Assembly (NCBI RefSeq): GCF_013004105.1
Contig: NZ_CP053085.1
Coordinates: 4,836,001-4,900,000, forward strand
Reading direction: 5' to 3'
Length of the DNA: 64,000 bases
DNA from: Gemmatimonas groenlandica
Lineage (GTDB): Bacteria; Gemmatimonadota; Gemmatimonadetes; Gemmatimonadales; Gemmatimonadaceae
A model generated the notes under the pieces. That model was given only the letters and a program-made list of their open reading frames with translations. It was not told the origin of the DNA and did not search any database. Shown in pieces: positions 39,236-48,813 of this stretch (positions are counted from its first letter, which is position 1; each line of letters opens with the position of its first letter). A program made the position numbers and the translations under genes.

Positions 39236-39670
39236 TCAGCCAAACTGCGCATCGATGGCCGTGCGGATGTCATTCAGTGATTTCCCGGCTTTGGCGAGGC
39301 GCACCGCAACGCGGCCCTCTCCCTGGCAGATCGGGCAAGACTTGGCCATCGCTTCGCCCTCGTAGCAACTCAGCAGCGAATAGTGGCCACTCAATTCGGC
39401 GCACCCGCAGTGACAGCCGATACCATCGGCGATTTGCGGAATCGCCCGAATTCCATCAAAGAGTTCGACCAGATGAGGCGATCTCGTGAGATCCGCCGCC
39501 GTCAGGACCTTCGCGCCGGTGATTCCAGCGCGCGGCGTCGGATGCGAGAACCGACGCGCATCGAACGCCGACGCGCGGCTGGGAAGCAGGACAATCCCCA
39601 GACCGGCGGACAGAAGCGCAGCCAGCGCCGCGCGACGCGTGGGGTGAGTGGATGGATCAGCGTGTTCCAC
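39236..39670 (-). CDS. PCYCGC-like cysteine-rich exported protein
   Basis: The 144-residue protein has a twin-Arg-containing signal (TRRAALAALLSAGLGIVLLPS) and then cysteines C86-x-C88-x-C90, C102, and C112-x2-C115 (SCPICQGEG). The CHCGC motif and LSCYEGE context resemble PCYCGC-domain proteins, thought to bind metal or heme, and of unknown function. GTG 39670 is preferred since an AGAGG stretch precedes it by 5 nt; a GTG at 39724 is possible. It lies 25 nt upstream of the DUF2911 gene. Confidence 0.75.
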   Translation of the reverse strand: MEHADPSTHPTRRAALAALLSAGLGIVLLPSRASAFDARRFSHPTPRAGITGAKVLTAADLTRSPHLVELFDGIRAIPQIADGIGCHCGCAELSGHYSLLSCYEGEAMAKSCPICQGEGRVAVRLAKAGKSLNDIRTAIDAQFG

Positions 39671-39747
39671 AAGTGCCTCTGAAGGGGCGAACCAAGCCAA
39701 TGTACCCTCGGGCACGATCGGCACAAGTCAGCGTGGGGGCAACGCGA

Positions 39748-40785
39748 CTATCGGAGCATCATCCAGACGGCAGCGGCCGCCGCCACCGCGACCACGATGC
39801 CAGTGATCACCGTTCGCGACGCGACTGCCACGGACTCCCGTGATGGCGCAACCGGCTCAGCGCCCGCGGGCGCGGGGGCCGTCACCTCAGTGCCACTCGC
39901 GCCCTCGATGGCGCGGATGATCCACGCGGCCGACGCCGGACGCTCGGCCGGGTTTTTCGCCAGGCATCGCATGACCATATCGGCGATCGGCTGCGGCAGC
40001 TCGGGGCGCTGCTGCCGTATCGGCACCGGCGCCTCGGCGAGCTGGGCGGCCAGCGTGGCGCGCAACGAGCTTCGTGCGAACGGCGGTGCGCCGGTGAGCA
40101 GTTCATACGCGACGCAGCCGAAGGCGTACAGATCGGCCCGATGATCGACCACGTGCGCCGCGCCGATCTGCTCGGGCGACATGTAGTCGGGTGTGCCCAG
40201 GACGGTGCTCACCGTGGTCACGCGACGCCCGGTGCGAAGCGCCGCGTCACTGGCATCGTCGAGCGCCTTGGCGACGCCGAAGTCGGAGATCATCGCGATG
40301 CCATCGTTGAGGAGCACATTCTCCGGTTTGATGTCGCGGTGCACGACGCCTCGCGCATGGGCATACGCGAGAGCGAGCGCCATCTCCCGCAGCAGGCGAA
40401 TGGCTTCCGCGTACGGCGGCGCCCCCCGTCGCACGAGCAACTCGCGGAGCGTCTGCCCCTCGATGTACGGCATGCTGTACCAGCGCACCTGGTCCGATTC
40501 GCCATCGGCGGCGCTGAGGGCTGCACTGAGCAGCGGCACGAGGTGCGGGTGCTGCAGCTTGGCGGCGAACTGAATTTCACGACGGAAGCGTTCGGCGTCG
40601 ACGTCGGCCGTGAACTCGGGTGGCAACACCTTCAACACCACCGAGCGATCGAGCGACACCTCGGTCGCGAGAAACACGTGTGACGAACCCGCGCCACCAA
40701 GCTCGCGCTCGATGACGTACGTGCCCTCGAGCTGTCGCTGAAGCCGGGTGCGCAAAGCGCCGGCATCGATAGGGGCGGTGGACAT
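39748..40785 (-). CDS. Ser/Thr protein kinase, tail-anchored
   Basis: The 345-residue kinase has a modified glycine loop (ELGGAGSSHVF), HRDIKPEN at about residue 153, DFG near 172 and the LGTPDYMSPEQ segment. An Ala/Pro-rich linker leads to one transmembrane helix at the very C-terminus (ITGIVVAVAAAAAVWMML), with just an Arg after it. There is thus no external sensor domain, unlike the kinase at the window start. The ATG is 40785. Confidence 0.93.
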   Translation of the reverse strand: MSTAPIDAGALRTRLQRQLEGTYVIERELGGAGSSHVFLATEVSLDRSVVLKVLPPEFTADVDAERFRREIQFAAKLQHPHLVPLLSAALSAADGESDQVRWYSMPYIEGQTLRELLVRRGAPPYAEAIRLLREMALALAYAHARGVVHRDIKPENVLLNDGIAMISDFGVAKALDDASDAALRTGRRVTTVSTVLGTPDYMSPEQIGAAHVVDHRADLYAFGCVAYELLTGAPPFARSSLRATLAAQLAEAPVPIRQQRPELPQPIADMVMRCLAKNPAERPASAAWIIRAIEGASGTEVTAPAPAGAEPVAPSRESVAVASRTVITGIVVAVAAAAAVWMMLR

Positions 40786-40844
40786 CCTTGCGAAAGGTAC
40801 GCGGGCCAAGGGACGCCGCAATCAGGAGCTTCCGTGACCCATGT

Positions 40845-40883
40845 CACGAAGGGCAGCAAGACTTTCGTCTGCTGCCCTTCGTG
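40845..40883. terminator. strong hairpin downstream of the PEP-CTERM gene
   Basis: A stem of 14 perfect bp (40845-40858 with 40870-40883) extends by GAC/GTC pairs inside, with one bulged A and a TTTC loop. No T-run follows on either side. It stands between the PEP-CTERM gene (ends 40912) and the kinase start at 40785, so it probably terminates the former. Confidence 0.7.
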
Positions 40884-40911
40884 TACGACTCAAACGACGC
40901 GTGATCGAACG

Positions 40912-41613
40912 TTACGACGTGCGACGCTTGCGCTTCAGCATACCAAGCGCAACCAGCCCGCTTGCCATCAGCAGATACGTAGACGGCTCCGGTACCACCG
41001 ATGTCGTACCACCGCCCGCGTCGGTTCCGACCGAAAACGATTCCTGTCCACCAGTAACATTGGTCAGCGAAGCGCCGACGCCGATGGTGGCGCCCGGATT
41101 CGCCATCAACGCGGCCTGGAAGAGTGCCTGATCAGTGGTCGACAAGCCGAACAAGAATCCATAGTTGCCCGTACCGGGCAAGGTGTTGTTCAGCGTCAGC
41201 GGCGAGGTGAACGCCACGCTGCTGAATACCTGCGTGTTACCGCTGTACAAACGCACGACCGCGTTGTTAACGGTGATCGAGTTGTCGCCGGTGGGTTCCG
41301 CCGCGTTCAAGAACAGTCGGAAGTTGCTGCCGGTAAGACCCGGAAACGCCGAGACCAGACGCAGCTGTGACTGTCCCGATTGCACGTTCGCATCGGTAAA
41401 GCCGCAGTTCACGCCCGTGGGCCCAATGCAGCCCGATTCGGCGGTGGTGCTGCCGGGGCTCTGCAGGGTGAGCACCGTGGCGACGGCACCAAGTCCACCA
41501 CCGCTGAGGCCTGTCGCTGACTGTCCGAGCAGCGTGAGCTGCGCGTGCGCTTGCGCCGGTACCGCGGCGAACATCGCCGCCGCAATCCAGCCCAGCTTGT
41601 GAAATTTCTTCAT
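40912..41613 (-). CDS. PEP-CTERM sorting-domain protein
   Basis: The 233-residue exported protein has a signal peptide ([19 protein letters not shown]), a Ser/Thr/Gly-rich beta-strand body and a C-terminal [20 protein letters not shown] helix followed by KRKRR, the PEP-CTERM signal for exosortase (XrtA) cleavage. Members are secreted matrix or floc proteins. No exosortase or exopolysaccharide gene lies in the window. ATG 41613 is chosen. Confidence 0.92.
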   Translation of the reverse strand: MKKFHKLGWIAAAMFAAVPAQAHAQLTLLGQSATGLSGGGLGAVATVLTLQSPGSTTAESGCIGPTGVNCGFTDANVQSGQSQLRLVSAFPGLTGSNFRLFLNAAEPTGDNSITVNNAVVRLYSGNTQVFSSVAFTSPLTLNNTLPGTGNYGFLFGLSTTDQALFQAALMANPGATIGVGASLTNVTGGQESFSVGTDAGGGTTSVVPEPSTYLLMASGLVALGMLKRKRRTS

Positions 41614-41781
41614 GAAGCACCCTCGAGTTCGAGTAAACACAACAGCTCGTGCGCCCGATGTGGTTCATCGCGTTCGCACTACGCGCGTGTAACGCAAAAC
41701 GAGGCCCACGATTCGTCCCGCTGTGATATTCTTTGCAACAATCTCGCTAGCAGTTCGCCTGCAGATGAGCGAGAGTTCGAT

Positions 41782-42837
41782 ATGGAACTTGGCATTTACA
41801 CCTTTGGCGAAACGGATCCGCGCTCGACGCACAACGCGACCGTCGCCGCGCGTCGTATGCAGGAGCTCGTCGAAGAGATCGTGCTCGCTGATCAGGTTGG
41901 CCTTGATGTGTTCGGTGTCGGTGAACACCATCGTCCTGACTATGTCGTGTCGAGCCCGGCGGTTGTGTTGGCCGCAGCGGCGTCGCGTACACAACGCATT
42001 CGATTAACGAGCGCGGTCACGGTGCTGAGCTCGGATGATCCGGTGCGCGTGTTTCAGGACTTCGCCACTCTCGACCTGATCTCGAATGGTCGCGCGGAGA
42101 TCACCGCCGGACGCGGCAGTTTCATCGAGTCGTATCCGCTCTTCGGTCAGAATCTCGACGACTACGACGAGCTCTTCACGGAGAAGCTCGCGCTGCTACT
42201 CAAGCTGCGTGAGCAGGAGCGCGTGACATGGTCGGGTGCGCTGCGGGCGTCGATCGATGATCGTGGCGTGTATCCGAGGCCACTGCAGTCGCCGCTGCCG
42301 GTATGGATCGCGGTCGGTGGTACGCCGGCATCGGTGGTGCGGGCCGGCACGCTCGGACTGCCACTCGCGGTCGCCATCATCGGGGGCGCGCCGGAGCGCT
42401 TCGTGCCACTGGTTGCGCTGTACCGCGAATCAGCCGAGCGCGCTGGACATGACCCTTCCACGTTACCGGTCAGCATCAACTCGCACGGATTCATCGCGGA
42501 CAGCGACGCCCGCGCGGTCGCGGTGTCGTTCCCGCCGTATATCGAGGCGATGGGACGCATTGGGCGCGAGCGTGGGTGGCCGATGCCGACTCAGCGGCAG
42601 TTCGACGTGGAGCGCTCGCCGCGCGGCGCGCTGCTGGTGGGGGCACCGGAGCAGGTGATCGACAAGATTCTGTTCGAGCACGAGCTCTTCGGACACAACC
42701 GCATGCTGATTCAGTTCAGCGTAGGACCGATGGCCCACGCCGATATCATGCGGAGTATCGAGCTATTCGGGACAGTGGTGGCGCCTGCGGTGCGCAAGGC
42801 GCTGGGAGTGGCCACCCCGGCGATGCCGCCGGGGTGA
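41782..42837 (+). CDS. LLM-class flavin-dependent oxidoreductase
   Basis: The 351-residue luciferase-like monooxygenase has the family N-terminus [10 protein letters not shown], the [16 protein letters not shown] strand, [19 protein letters not shown] and [16 protein letters not shown]. The ATG at 41782 gives the standard domain; longer readings add unlikely sequence. It uses reduced flavin to oxidise an unknown substrate. The gene is convergent with the 42855-43250 gene, 17 nt away. Confidence 0.93.
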   Translation: MELGIYTFGETDPRSTHNATVAARRMQELVEEIVLADQVGLDVFGVGEHHRPDYVVSSPAVVLAAAASRTQRIRLTSAVTVLSSDDPVRVFQDFATLDLISNGRAEITAGRGSFIESYPLFGQNLDDYDELFTEKLALLLKLREQERVTWSGALRASIDDRGVYPRPLQSPLPVWIAVGGTPASVVRAGTLGLPLAVAIIGGAPERFVPLVALYRESAERAGHDPSTLPVSINSHGFIADSDARAVAVSFPPYIEAMGRIGRERGWPMPTQRQFDVERSPRGALLVGAPEQVIDKILFEHELFGHNRMLIQFSVGPMAHADIMRSIELFGTVVAPAVRKALGVATPAMPPG

Positions 42838-42854
42838 TCTGCACTCAGGCCGAA

Positions 42855-43250
42855 TCAGGCCGCGGGTGCGTCGTCGTCGTCACCCGGAAGCTCGGCAATC
42901 TCTTCCTCGATCTCGGCCACGACTTCTTCAGTCTCGGCGTCCATCTCGATCACGTCTGACCCTTCGTCGCTCGTGGCCGCTGCAGCCTGCGGCGCCGGGC
43001 GGCTCCACTTCTTCACCACCGGGGCGGCGCGACGCTCGAGCAGATTGTCGTAGTAGGCCACCATCCGCTGCTGCACGACTTCGAGCGTGTCATCGGGGTC
43101 CGCGCGGAACGGCGCATGACGCTGATGCTGCTCGGTCGAGACCTCGAACCACCACCACGGATCCGGTCCCGTTACGCGCGACGCGGCGACACGACACTGG
43201 AACGTCCGACCTCGGTCAACGAAGGAAAATTCCTGCAGTACATCCGACAT
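42855..43250 (-). CDS. hypothetical protein with acidic C-terminus
   Basis: The 131-residue protein is not recognised. The first 70 residues form a small domain (FSFVDRGRTFQCRVAASRV, PWWWFEVSTEQHQRHAPFR) that resembles no family I can name; the last 45 residues are strongly acidic (ETEEVVAEIEEEIAEL, DDDDAP). The codon usage fits the neighbours. ATG 43250 is taken. It is cytoplasmic. Confidence 0.7.
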   Translation of the reverse strand: MSDVLQEFSFVDRGRTFQCRVAASRVTGPDPWWWFEVSTEQHQRHAPFRADPDDTLEVVQQRMVAYYDNLLERRAAPVVKKWSRPAPQAAAATSDEGSDVIEMDAETEEVVAEIEEEIAELPGDDDDAPAA

Positions 43251-43300
43251 GGGCAAAACCTTCGCTGATGGGCGTCAAAAAAGCTTCTTCCGAAACGTAA

Positions 43301-43338
43301 CCGATCCCCCGCGCCGGAGGTACCCGCGGGGAAATCGG
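43301..43338. other. hairpin in the gap before the acidic hypothetical gene
   Basis: CCGAT (43301-43305) pairs with ATCGG (43334-43338) and CCCCGCG (43307-43313) with CGCGGGG (43325-43331). It lies 50 nt upstream of ATG 43250 and 80 nt after the HEAT-repeat gene stop. It may terminate the HEAT gene transcript, though the nearest T-run is 20 nt further on. Confidence 0.5.
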
Positions 43339-43418
43339 TCGGAAGCAGACCCGGCCCCTCCTCGACATCAACGGCATCCGAGGGGAATCGGCACACCGCC
43401 CGTGCGTCGGCCGTTGAC

Positions 43419-44840
43419 TCAGGTGACCGGGAGTGACGGTTCCGCGCGCGCGCGAAGGCGAGCAACCCGTGCCCGCACACCCGCATCGTCGTGGCTATCG
43501 AGGAACCTCAGGAAGTTCGTCACGGAACTCGCGCGGTGACCCACCATCACCTCAATGGCGGCGAGCGCGGCGCTGACAGCGCCGCCGCGTGCGAGCACCC
43601 TGGCACAGAACCGCGACAATGCGTACATGGTCTCGTGGTCCGTGCACCCCGAGAGTGCGGAGATCAAGTCCAACTGGACGACTTCACGATCTTCCCGCTC
43701 GAGCGCTGCGGTCAGTAGCGTCGACGGAAGTGACGCTTTCATGGCATCGAGCGACTGGAGCGCGGCATGTCGCACGTCGGAGCTGCCGTCGTTCATGGCC
43801 AGCAGTAACGCCTGTCCCGCGAGCGGTGTCCCGAGCTGGCCGAGCGCTTGGACGACGGCGACTCGCACGCGAGTGTCGGGATGTCGTAGCGTCTGCACCA
43901 GCGCGTGATCGGTATCGGTCCCGGGCAATGCCCCCAGCAGCGCGGCGGCGTTGCGCACCACGTACCAGCTCGAATGGTGCAGGCTGCTGATGAACAGCGG
44001 CGACGAATGGCCGATCGCGACGATGGCATCGAACACCATGCGCCGTTCACCGGCGGTCGGTGCCGCCGAGAGTTGCGCGAAGAGTGCGGTCGCGGCGCGG
44101 TCGCCAGAGCGCACAAAGACGGCACGCAGCGGGTTGTCTGGCGTACGCACCGGCTCGCCCATCGGGATCAATCGGCCCAGCAGACGCAGCACCGCCGGAG
44201 TCGCCAACTCGTCGAACCGGGCCGCCGCTTCCGCGCGCGTGGGTTCCGGCGCGTCCTGTTCAGCCTGAAGTACCGCCCGCATGATCGCCAGCGCGGCTTC
44301 GGGATGATCACCGTCGACGGCGTCCGCGAGGCGACGAGACCACTGGGTGGCGAGCGTGTGGTCGTCACGCTCAGCGGCCACGCCTGCGGATTGATCAAAC
44401 TGCAACGTGATCCGCCACACGCCGAGCCGCTGCCAGAGCTCGACGAACGACGGTCCATTCGCCCGTGCAGAACCGTTGAGAAGGGCCGCGAGCTGCAGCA
44501 GGTCGCGCTCCGCGACATGACGATCGATCGCCACTTCGCAGACGCTATGCTCGCACAGCATCCGATGGAGGGATGCCACGGTCTCGGGGGCCGCCGGCGT
44601 GTCGTTCACCGTCAACGTCGCAGCGTCGCGGACCACCAGGATGTCGCCGCCCGCCGCCAACTGCTGTGCCCGAGCTACGGCTCGCGCGATCTCCGACGTC
44701 GGCGCCCCACCCGCCAGAAGGTCGAGCAACTGCGACAGCGTTTCGCAGCACGGCATGCTCAACTTGGGTTCGAGACGCCATCCCGGTCGGCGCATCATCG
44801 CACCGGCGCGCGACTCCGCGTCGATGGACGTCGTTAGCAC
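43419..44840 (-). CDS. HEAT-repeat protein
   Basis: The 473-residue protein has a C-terminal half made of HEAT-like repeats (VVRNAAALLGALPG, HPDTRVRVAVVQALGQLG, SSDVRHAALQSLDAM). Its N-terminal half is helical without a recognised domain. GTG 44840 overlaps the stop of the GAF/receiver gene by 7 nt. It is a likely scaffold or phosphorylation partner for that regulator. No catalytic site is seen. Confidence 0.8.
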   Translation of the reverse strand: MLTTSIDAESRAGAMMRRPGWRLEPKLSMPCCETLSQLLDLLAGGAPTSEIARAVARAQQLAAGGDILVVRDAATLTVNDTPAAPETVASLHRMLCEHSVCEVAIDRHVAERDLLQLAALLNGSARANGPSFVELWQRLGVWRITLQFDQSAGVAAERDDHTLATQWSRRLADAVDGDHPEAALAIMRAVLQAEQDAPEPTRAEAAARFDELATPAVLRLLGRLIPMGEPVRTPDNPLRAVFVRSGDRAATALFAQLSAAPTAGERRMVFDAIVAIGHSSPLFISSLHHSSWYVVRNAAALLGALPGTDTDHALVQTLRHPDTRVRVAVVQALGQLGTPLAGQALLLAMNDGSSDVRHAALQSLDAMKASLPSTLLTAALEREDREVVQLDLISALSGCTDHETMYALSRFCARVLARGGAVSAALAAIEVMVGHRASSVTNFLRFLDSHDDAGVRARVARLRARAEPSLPVT

Positions 44841-46318
44841 GTCGCGGATCCGCTGGAAATATCCACACGTCGCGCGCGTACGACGCAGTCGAGGAGGGTC
44901 GGTGGCGACACCGGTTTCGATACGACGCTCACGTAGGCGTCACTCGACGATGTGGCGGTGCCCGTCGATGCCGGCTCGCCGCCGAGCCGGATGACCGGCA
45001 GATCGGGGTTGTCGAACCGGAGCAGCATGCCGATCATCTCACCGTCGACATGCTGCACCGCACTGTCACAGATGATCATGTCGAGTGGCGTCCCGGCTTC
45101 GCGCAAGCTCGCGGCAAGTACGAGAGCCTCGTCGGCGGCGACGGCCGTGTGCACCGTGCATCCGCCATCCTGCAGTGCGGTCCGCGCCCAATCGAGCACG
45201 CTCGGGTAGTCGTCGAGCAGCAGCACGCGGGGGCCAGCACTGCTGGCGACGAGTGACAGGCGCGACGGGGTCAGGCAATGCCACGCTGACGCATCTCGCC
45301 CGGCGTCGGCGGTGCGCAGCAGCGCGCCAAGCGCCTCCGTGGAGTGCGCCGGGACGTGCACCGATCCGACGCGCACCGAGAACGCGCTCCGAGAGCCGAT
45401 GGGCGCGCGCAGGGCGGCTAGCAGGCGCTCTTCGAATGACGCAGGCATCGGCGCCGCCATCGACGAGTCGGCGTGTCCACTCGCGGCGTCGGGGCGAAAC
45501 ATGGCCAGCACTGAAGGCGCCACCCGCGCGCAGACCGCGTTGGCGCCGCCGACCTGCACCAGCGCGGCGGCGACGATCATCCGCGCGAGATCGTCGCCGT
45601 CAATGGCGATCGTATGCAGCGTGCCGGCGGTCTGCACCCCGCGGAGCGCCCGCTCACCACCGGTGCGGCTCAGCAATCCGGTCATGGGGTCGATCGTGGT
45701 AAGGCGCTCGTGTTCCTTCCAAAGGCGCTCCTGTTCGAGGCGCATCACGTCATGTGCGTCCGAGACGTCGCGCAGGGCGGCCCGCAGTTGCAGCTGGGCG
45801 ACGGCCGCCGCCGCGAGGTCCTGCAGTGTCTCGAGGTCGTCGCTCGACCAGAGGCGTGACTGCGTGTCGATCGCGCAGAGCGCGCCAAGCGTTTCCCCGT
45901 CGCGTGTGGTCAACGGGACGCCGGCGTAGGCGACCACCCCCAGGCCCGCAATGGCGAGGTTGTCCTGCAGCCGCTGATCCAGCCGCGCGTCCTCGATAAC
46001 GAGGGGGGCGTCGTCCACGACGACATGCTGGCAAAACGAGTGTGACAACGGGGTTCCGCGCGCTGTACGAGCCCATCCGCCCAGTCCGTGAAGCCCGGCG
46101 AAGGACTGCCCTCGATCATCGACAAGGGAGACGGCAGCGACCGGAACATTCAGGATCCGCGAGACGACCCGGGTGAGGCGATCCAGGACGTCGTCCTTGC
46201 CGCCGTTGAGCAGCCCCGTGGCTCTGAGCACCTCGAGTCTGGACCGATCGCGCAAGACGCGATGCGCAGCGGGATCGGGCACGGTCCGCCAAGTCGGCGG
46301 GGCGGGAATATCCGTCAT
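44834..46318 (-). CDS. GAF - degenerate GGDEF - receiver regulatory protein
   Basis: The 494-residue cytoplasmic protein has a GAF domain (about residues 25-175), a GGDEF-like stretch beginning DPMTGLLSRTGGERAL (about 212) in which the catalytic GGEEF loop is absent, and a C-terminal receiver domain with LLLDDYPS (about 370), phosphoacceptor D in IICDSAV and K in VSKPVS. So it senses a small molecule or redox change and is phosphorylatable, but cannot make c-di-GMP. ATG 46318 is preferred to the TTG before it. It is co-expressed with the HEAT gene. Confidence 0.82.
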   Translation of the reverse strand: MTDIPAPPTWRTVPDPAAHRVLRDRSRLEVLRATGLLNGGKDDVLDRLTRVVSRILNVPVAAVSLVDDRGQSFAGLHGLGGWARTARGTPLSHSFCQHVVVDDAPLVIEDARLDQRLQDNLAIAGLGVVAYAGVPLTTRDGETLGALCAIDTQSRLWSSDDLETLQDLAAAAVAQLQLRAALRDVSDAHDVMRLEQERLWKEHERLTTIDPMTGLLSRTGGERALRGVQTAGTLHTIAIDGDDLARMIVAAALVQVGGANAVCARVAPSVLAMFRPDAASGHADSSMAAPMPASFEERLLAALRAPIGSRSAFSVRVGSVHVPAHSTEALGALLRTADAGRDASAWHCLTPSRLSLVASSAGPRVLLLDDYPSVLDWARTALQDGGCTVHTAVAADEALVLAASLREAGTPLDMIICDSAVQHVDGEMIGMLLRFDNPDLPVIRLGGEPASTGTATSSSDAYVSVVSKPVSPPTLLDCVVRARRVDISSGSATC

Positions 46319-46442
46319 CAACGTCGTACCTGACTGCGGTGAGCATCTGCCCGGCGAGGGCTGCGGCGCCTATAAGACGGAGAGCCAGGACGAAGCGCAA
46401 CAGATGCGCTCCGTCCCGCGCGCCCACCGCGTCCCTTGTGGC

Positions 46443-48248
46443 TTACTTCGCCAGGTCGCGTACCACGCCGCTCAGCAGGCGCACCTTCGCGGTGTCGCTG
46501 GAGGCCAGGGCGTCCTGCGCCAGCGACGCGGCAAGCGCGGAGAACGCGGTGCGGCGCGCGCCACCGGTGGACTGTGCGGCTGCCTCCAGCGCGTTACGGA
46601 TCGCGGTAATGCGCGCCTCCGCCAGCGCCTTGCCACGCTCGAGCTGATCGACGTAGGCGCGGGCAACACTGACATGCGCCGGCCACACGATCTTCGTTTG
46701 CAACTGCGCGTTGAGTTCCTCGCGCGTGACCAGTTTGGCCGCGTCGATCTCGTTCTTCGACAGGAACTCGCTGGGCTGCAGCGTGAAGATGTCGAGTCCG
46801 CGCGCGATCTCGGAGCCGATCAGTTGCCCGTTATACCAATAAACCGACCAGTAGCCCGCCAGCGTCAAGCGCGCCGGGTCGATCGGACCACGGTCGAAGT
46901 ACGCGATCTCCTGCGCTTTCGCCGGGTTGGTGAAGTCGAACACTGAGATGCCACCCTGGTACCAGGCCTGCGCCATGATGTCACGTCCCGGCACCGGGAT
47001 CAGCGAGCCATTGTGCGCCACGCAGTTCTCCGCACTCCCCTGTGCGGCGGGCAGCTTGTAGTAGCCGGCCGGCTTGAGCTTGCGATTCGCGCCCACCGTG
47101 AAGATGGCGTCGGCGCCCCACTCCGGCTTGTCCGTCGCGCGGCAGCGCGCCTGCGTTCCACCGCCCCATTCGTCGGTGAACACCACGGTCTGGCCATCGT
47201 TGCTGAACGTGGCTGAGTGCCAGTACGCGAAGTTCGGGTCGATGACTTCGTCGATGCGCTTCGGGTTGGCCGGATTCGCAATGTCGAGCAGGATACCGTT
47301 GCCCGAGCAGGCGCCGGCGGCGAGTCCGATTTCCGGATACGCCGTGATGTCATGACACTGATCGGTGCGGCCGGTGTTCTGCGTGCCGCGGCCGTGATCC
47401 CCGCCCTTCCACAAGCCCGCCACTTTCCCCGAGGCATCGGCGAAGATGCGCGGCATGTTCACGACCTTTGCCTCCTGCGGTGACGCCAGCGGCACCTTGA
47501 TCACTTCGATACGGAACAGCGAAGTGCTCGTGTCGTCGGGACTGCGCACGCAACCGGCGAGTTCGTTCGGCGAGCGCACGCCACCGGTGCCCTGCACGTA
47601 GATGTACACATTCGCCTTGTCCTTCGGGTCGGTCACGAGTGTGTGCGTGTGCGAACCGCGGCAGGTCTGCACCGCGGCAATCTGCCTCGGCGCATCGAGG
47701 TTCGAGATGTCGAAGATGCGCACGCCCATGAAGCGCGCCGCGCTCACGGTGTCGGACACGCCCTGCGTGCCGCAGTCGAGACGGCCGCTGCCGTCTTCCA
47801 CCGACATGAACAACAAGTTGCCGTACACCGACGGGTCGCCTTGGCCGCCCTGACACACGACCGCGGCGCGACGCTTCGGTGCCTTGGGATCATTGATATC
47901 CCACGCCTGCCAGCCGTGCCAGCCGCCCTGAAAGACGATGTTTTTCTGGAAGGCCAAGTCCGAGTTCGCGTAGCCGAAATCCCCCAGGTCGCGCGGATTG
48001 AACCAGCCCTCGACCTTCGGTGTGCTCGAGACGAGCTCGAGATGTTTGATCGCCTGCTGCGCCTCCTTCGCACCACCTTTGAGCGAAGTGCGCGGGTCGG
48101 CCGTGCGGGCGTCCTGCGCTGCCACTGTGGTGGACAGTACGCCCACAGAGAGCGCGACCGACAGTGCGACCGGTACGAGGTGGGTCGTCGAACGAAAGAG
48201 CGGCACGAAAGCTTTCCTGACGTGAATGGTAGGACGTGGCGAGGTCAT
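46443..48248 (-). CDS. LVIVD-repeat exported beta-propeller protein
   Basis: The 601-residue exported protein has a signal peptide (VPVALSVALSVGVLSTTVAAQ) and propeller blades of the LVIVD type, e.g. GVRIFDISNLDAPRQIAAV, GILLDIANPANPKRI and GISVFDFTNPAKAQEIAYF. Several Cys and His residues (CRGSHTHTLV, GDHGRG) punctuate it. The C-terminal 100 residues are helical. ATG 48248 overlaps the DUF305 stop (ATGA). It ends a five-gene exported-protein operon; no enzymatic motif is visible. Confidence 0.88.
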   Translation of the reverse strand: MTSPRPTIHVRKAFVPLFRSTTHLVPVALSVALSVGVLSTTVAAQDARTADPRTSLKGGAKEAQQAIKHLELVSSTPKVEGWFNPRDLGDFGYANSDLAFQKNIVFQGGWHGWQAWDINDPKAPKRRAAVVCQGGQGDPSVYGNLLFMSVEDGSGRLDCGTQGVSDTVSAARFMGVRIFDISNLDAPRQIAAVQTCRGSHTHTLVTDPKDKANVYIYVQGTGGVRSPNELAGCVRSPDDTSTSLFRIEVIKVPLASPQEAKVVNMPRIFADASGKVAGLWKGGDHGRGTQNTGRTDQCHDITAYPEIGLAAGACSGNGILLDIANPANPKRIDEVIDPNFAYWHSATFSNDGQTVVFTDEWGGGTQARCRATDKPEWGADAIFTVGANRKLKPAGYYKLPAAQGSAENCVAHNGSLIPVPGRDIMAQAWYQGGISVFDFTNPAKAQEIAYFDRGPIDPARLTLAGYWSVYWYNGQLIGSEIARGLDIFTLQPSEFLSKNEIDAAKLVTREELNAQLQTKIVWPAHVSVARAYVDQLERGKALAEARITAIRNALEAAAQSTGGARRTAFSALAASLAQDALASSDTAKVRLLSGVVRDLAK

Positions 48249-48787
48249 TTGGACCATGCTGCCAACAATGTTTGCATGCGGCGGATCTCCGCGCGCTGGT
48301 CGTTGTCGATGTCGTTCACGAACTGAAACAGCATCGGCGACTGCGCCGCACCAGGCACGCGGCGCAGATCGGTCACCATCTGCAGCGCGCCGTCGTGATG
48401 CTGAATCATGAGGCGCAGAAACAGACGGTCGAACGCGGCATCACGGGCGGCGGCCAGTTCGGCCAGTTGCGCTGGCGACAGCATCCCCGGCATCGCGTGC
48501 GCGCCGTGCATCTGGGGCGATGCACCATGGTCGGCGAGCCATCGATGCATGACGGCCAGTTCGTCTCGTTGCGACACCTCGATGCGTTCAGCGAGCAGGA
48601 GCAACTCCACGCGCGAGGTGTGCGTCCGCACCATCGCGGTCATCGTGATCGCCTGCGCGTGGTGCATAATCATGCCTTGCACGAAGGCCATGTCGGCGGC
48701 TGATACCGCTTGCGCCGACACCGCCGGAGCGACGGATGTCAGCGCAAACGCGAGGATCGCGCATGGTGCGACTCGGGAGAGCGTCAT
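48245..48787 (-). CDS. DUF305 family exported protein
   Basis: The 180-residue protein has a signal peptide (ILAFALTSVAPAVSAQ) and a DUF305 fold: FVQGMIMHHAQAITM and MIQHHDGALQM, paired Met/His clusters. Members such as cyanobacterial CopM bind copper in the periplasm. It sits between the Met/His-rich protein and the LVIVD propeller (26-nt gap and ATGA overlap), supporting a metal-related operon. Confidence 0.9.
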   Translation of the reverse strand: MTLSRVAPCAILAFALTSVAPAVSAQAVSAADMAFVQGMIMHHAQAITMTAMVRTHTSRVELLLLAERIEVSQRDELAVMHRWLADHGASPQMHGAHAMPGMLSPAQLAELAAARDAAFDRLFLRLMIQHHDGALQMVTDLRRVPGAAQSPMLFQFVNDIDNDQRAEIRRMQTLLAAWSK

Positions 48788-48813
48788 GGTGACGAAAAGT
48801 ACCCCGATCCTAC

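Noticed and set aside
43301-43338. Possible riboswitch in front of the acidic hypothetical gene
   Set aside because: Only one hairpin is visible and no conserved aptamer core was recognised.
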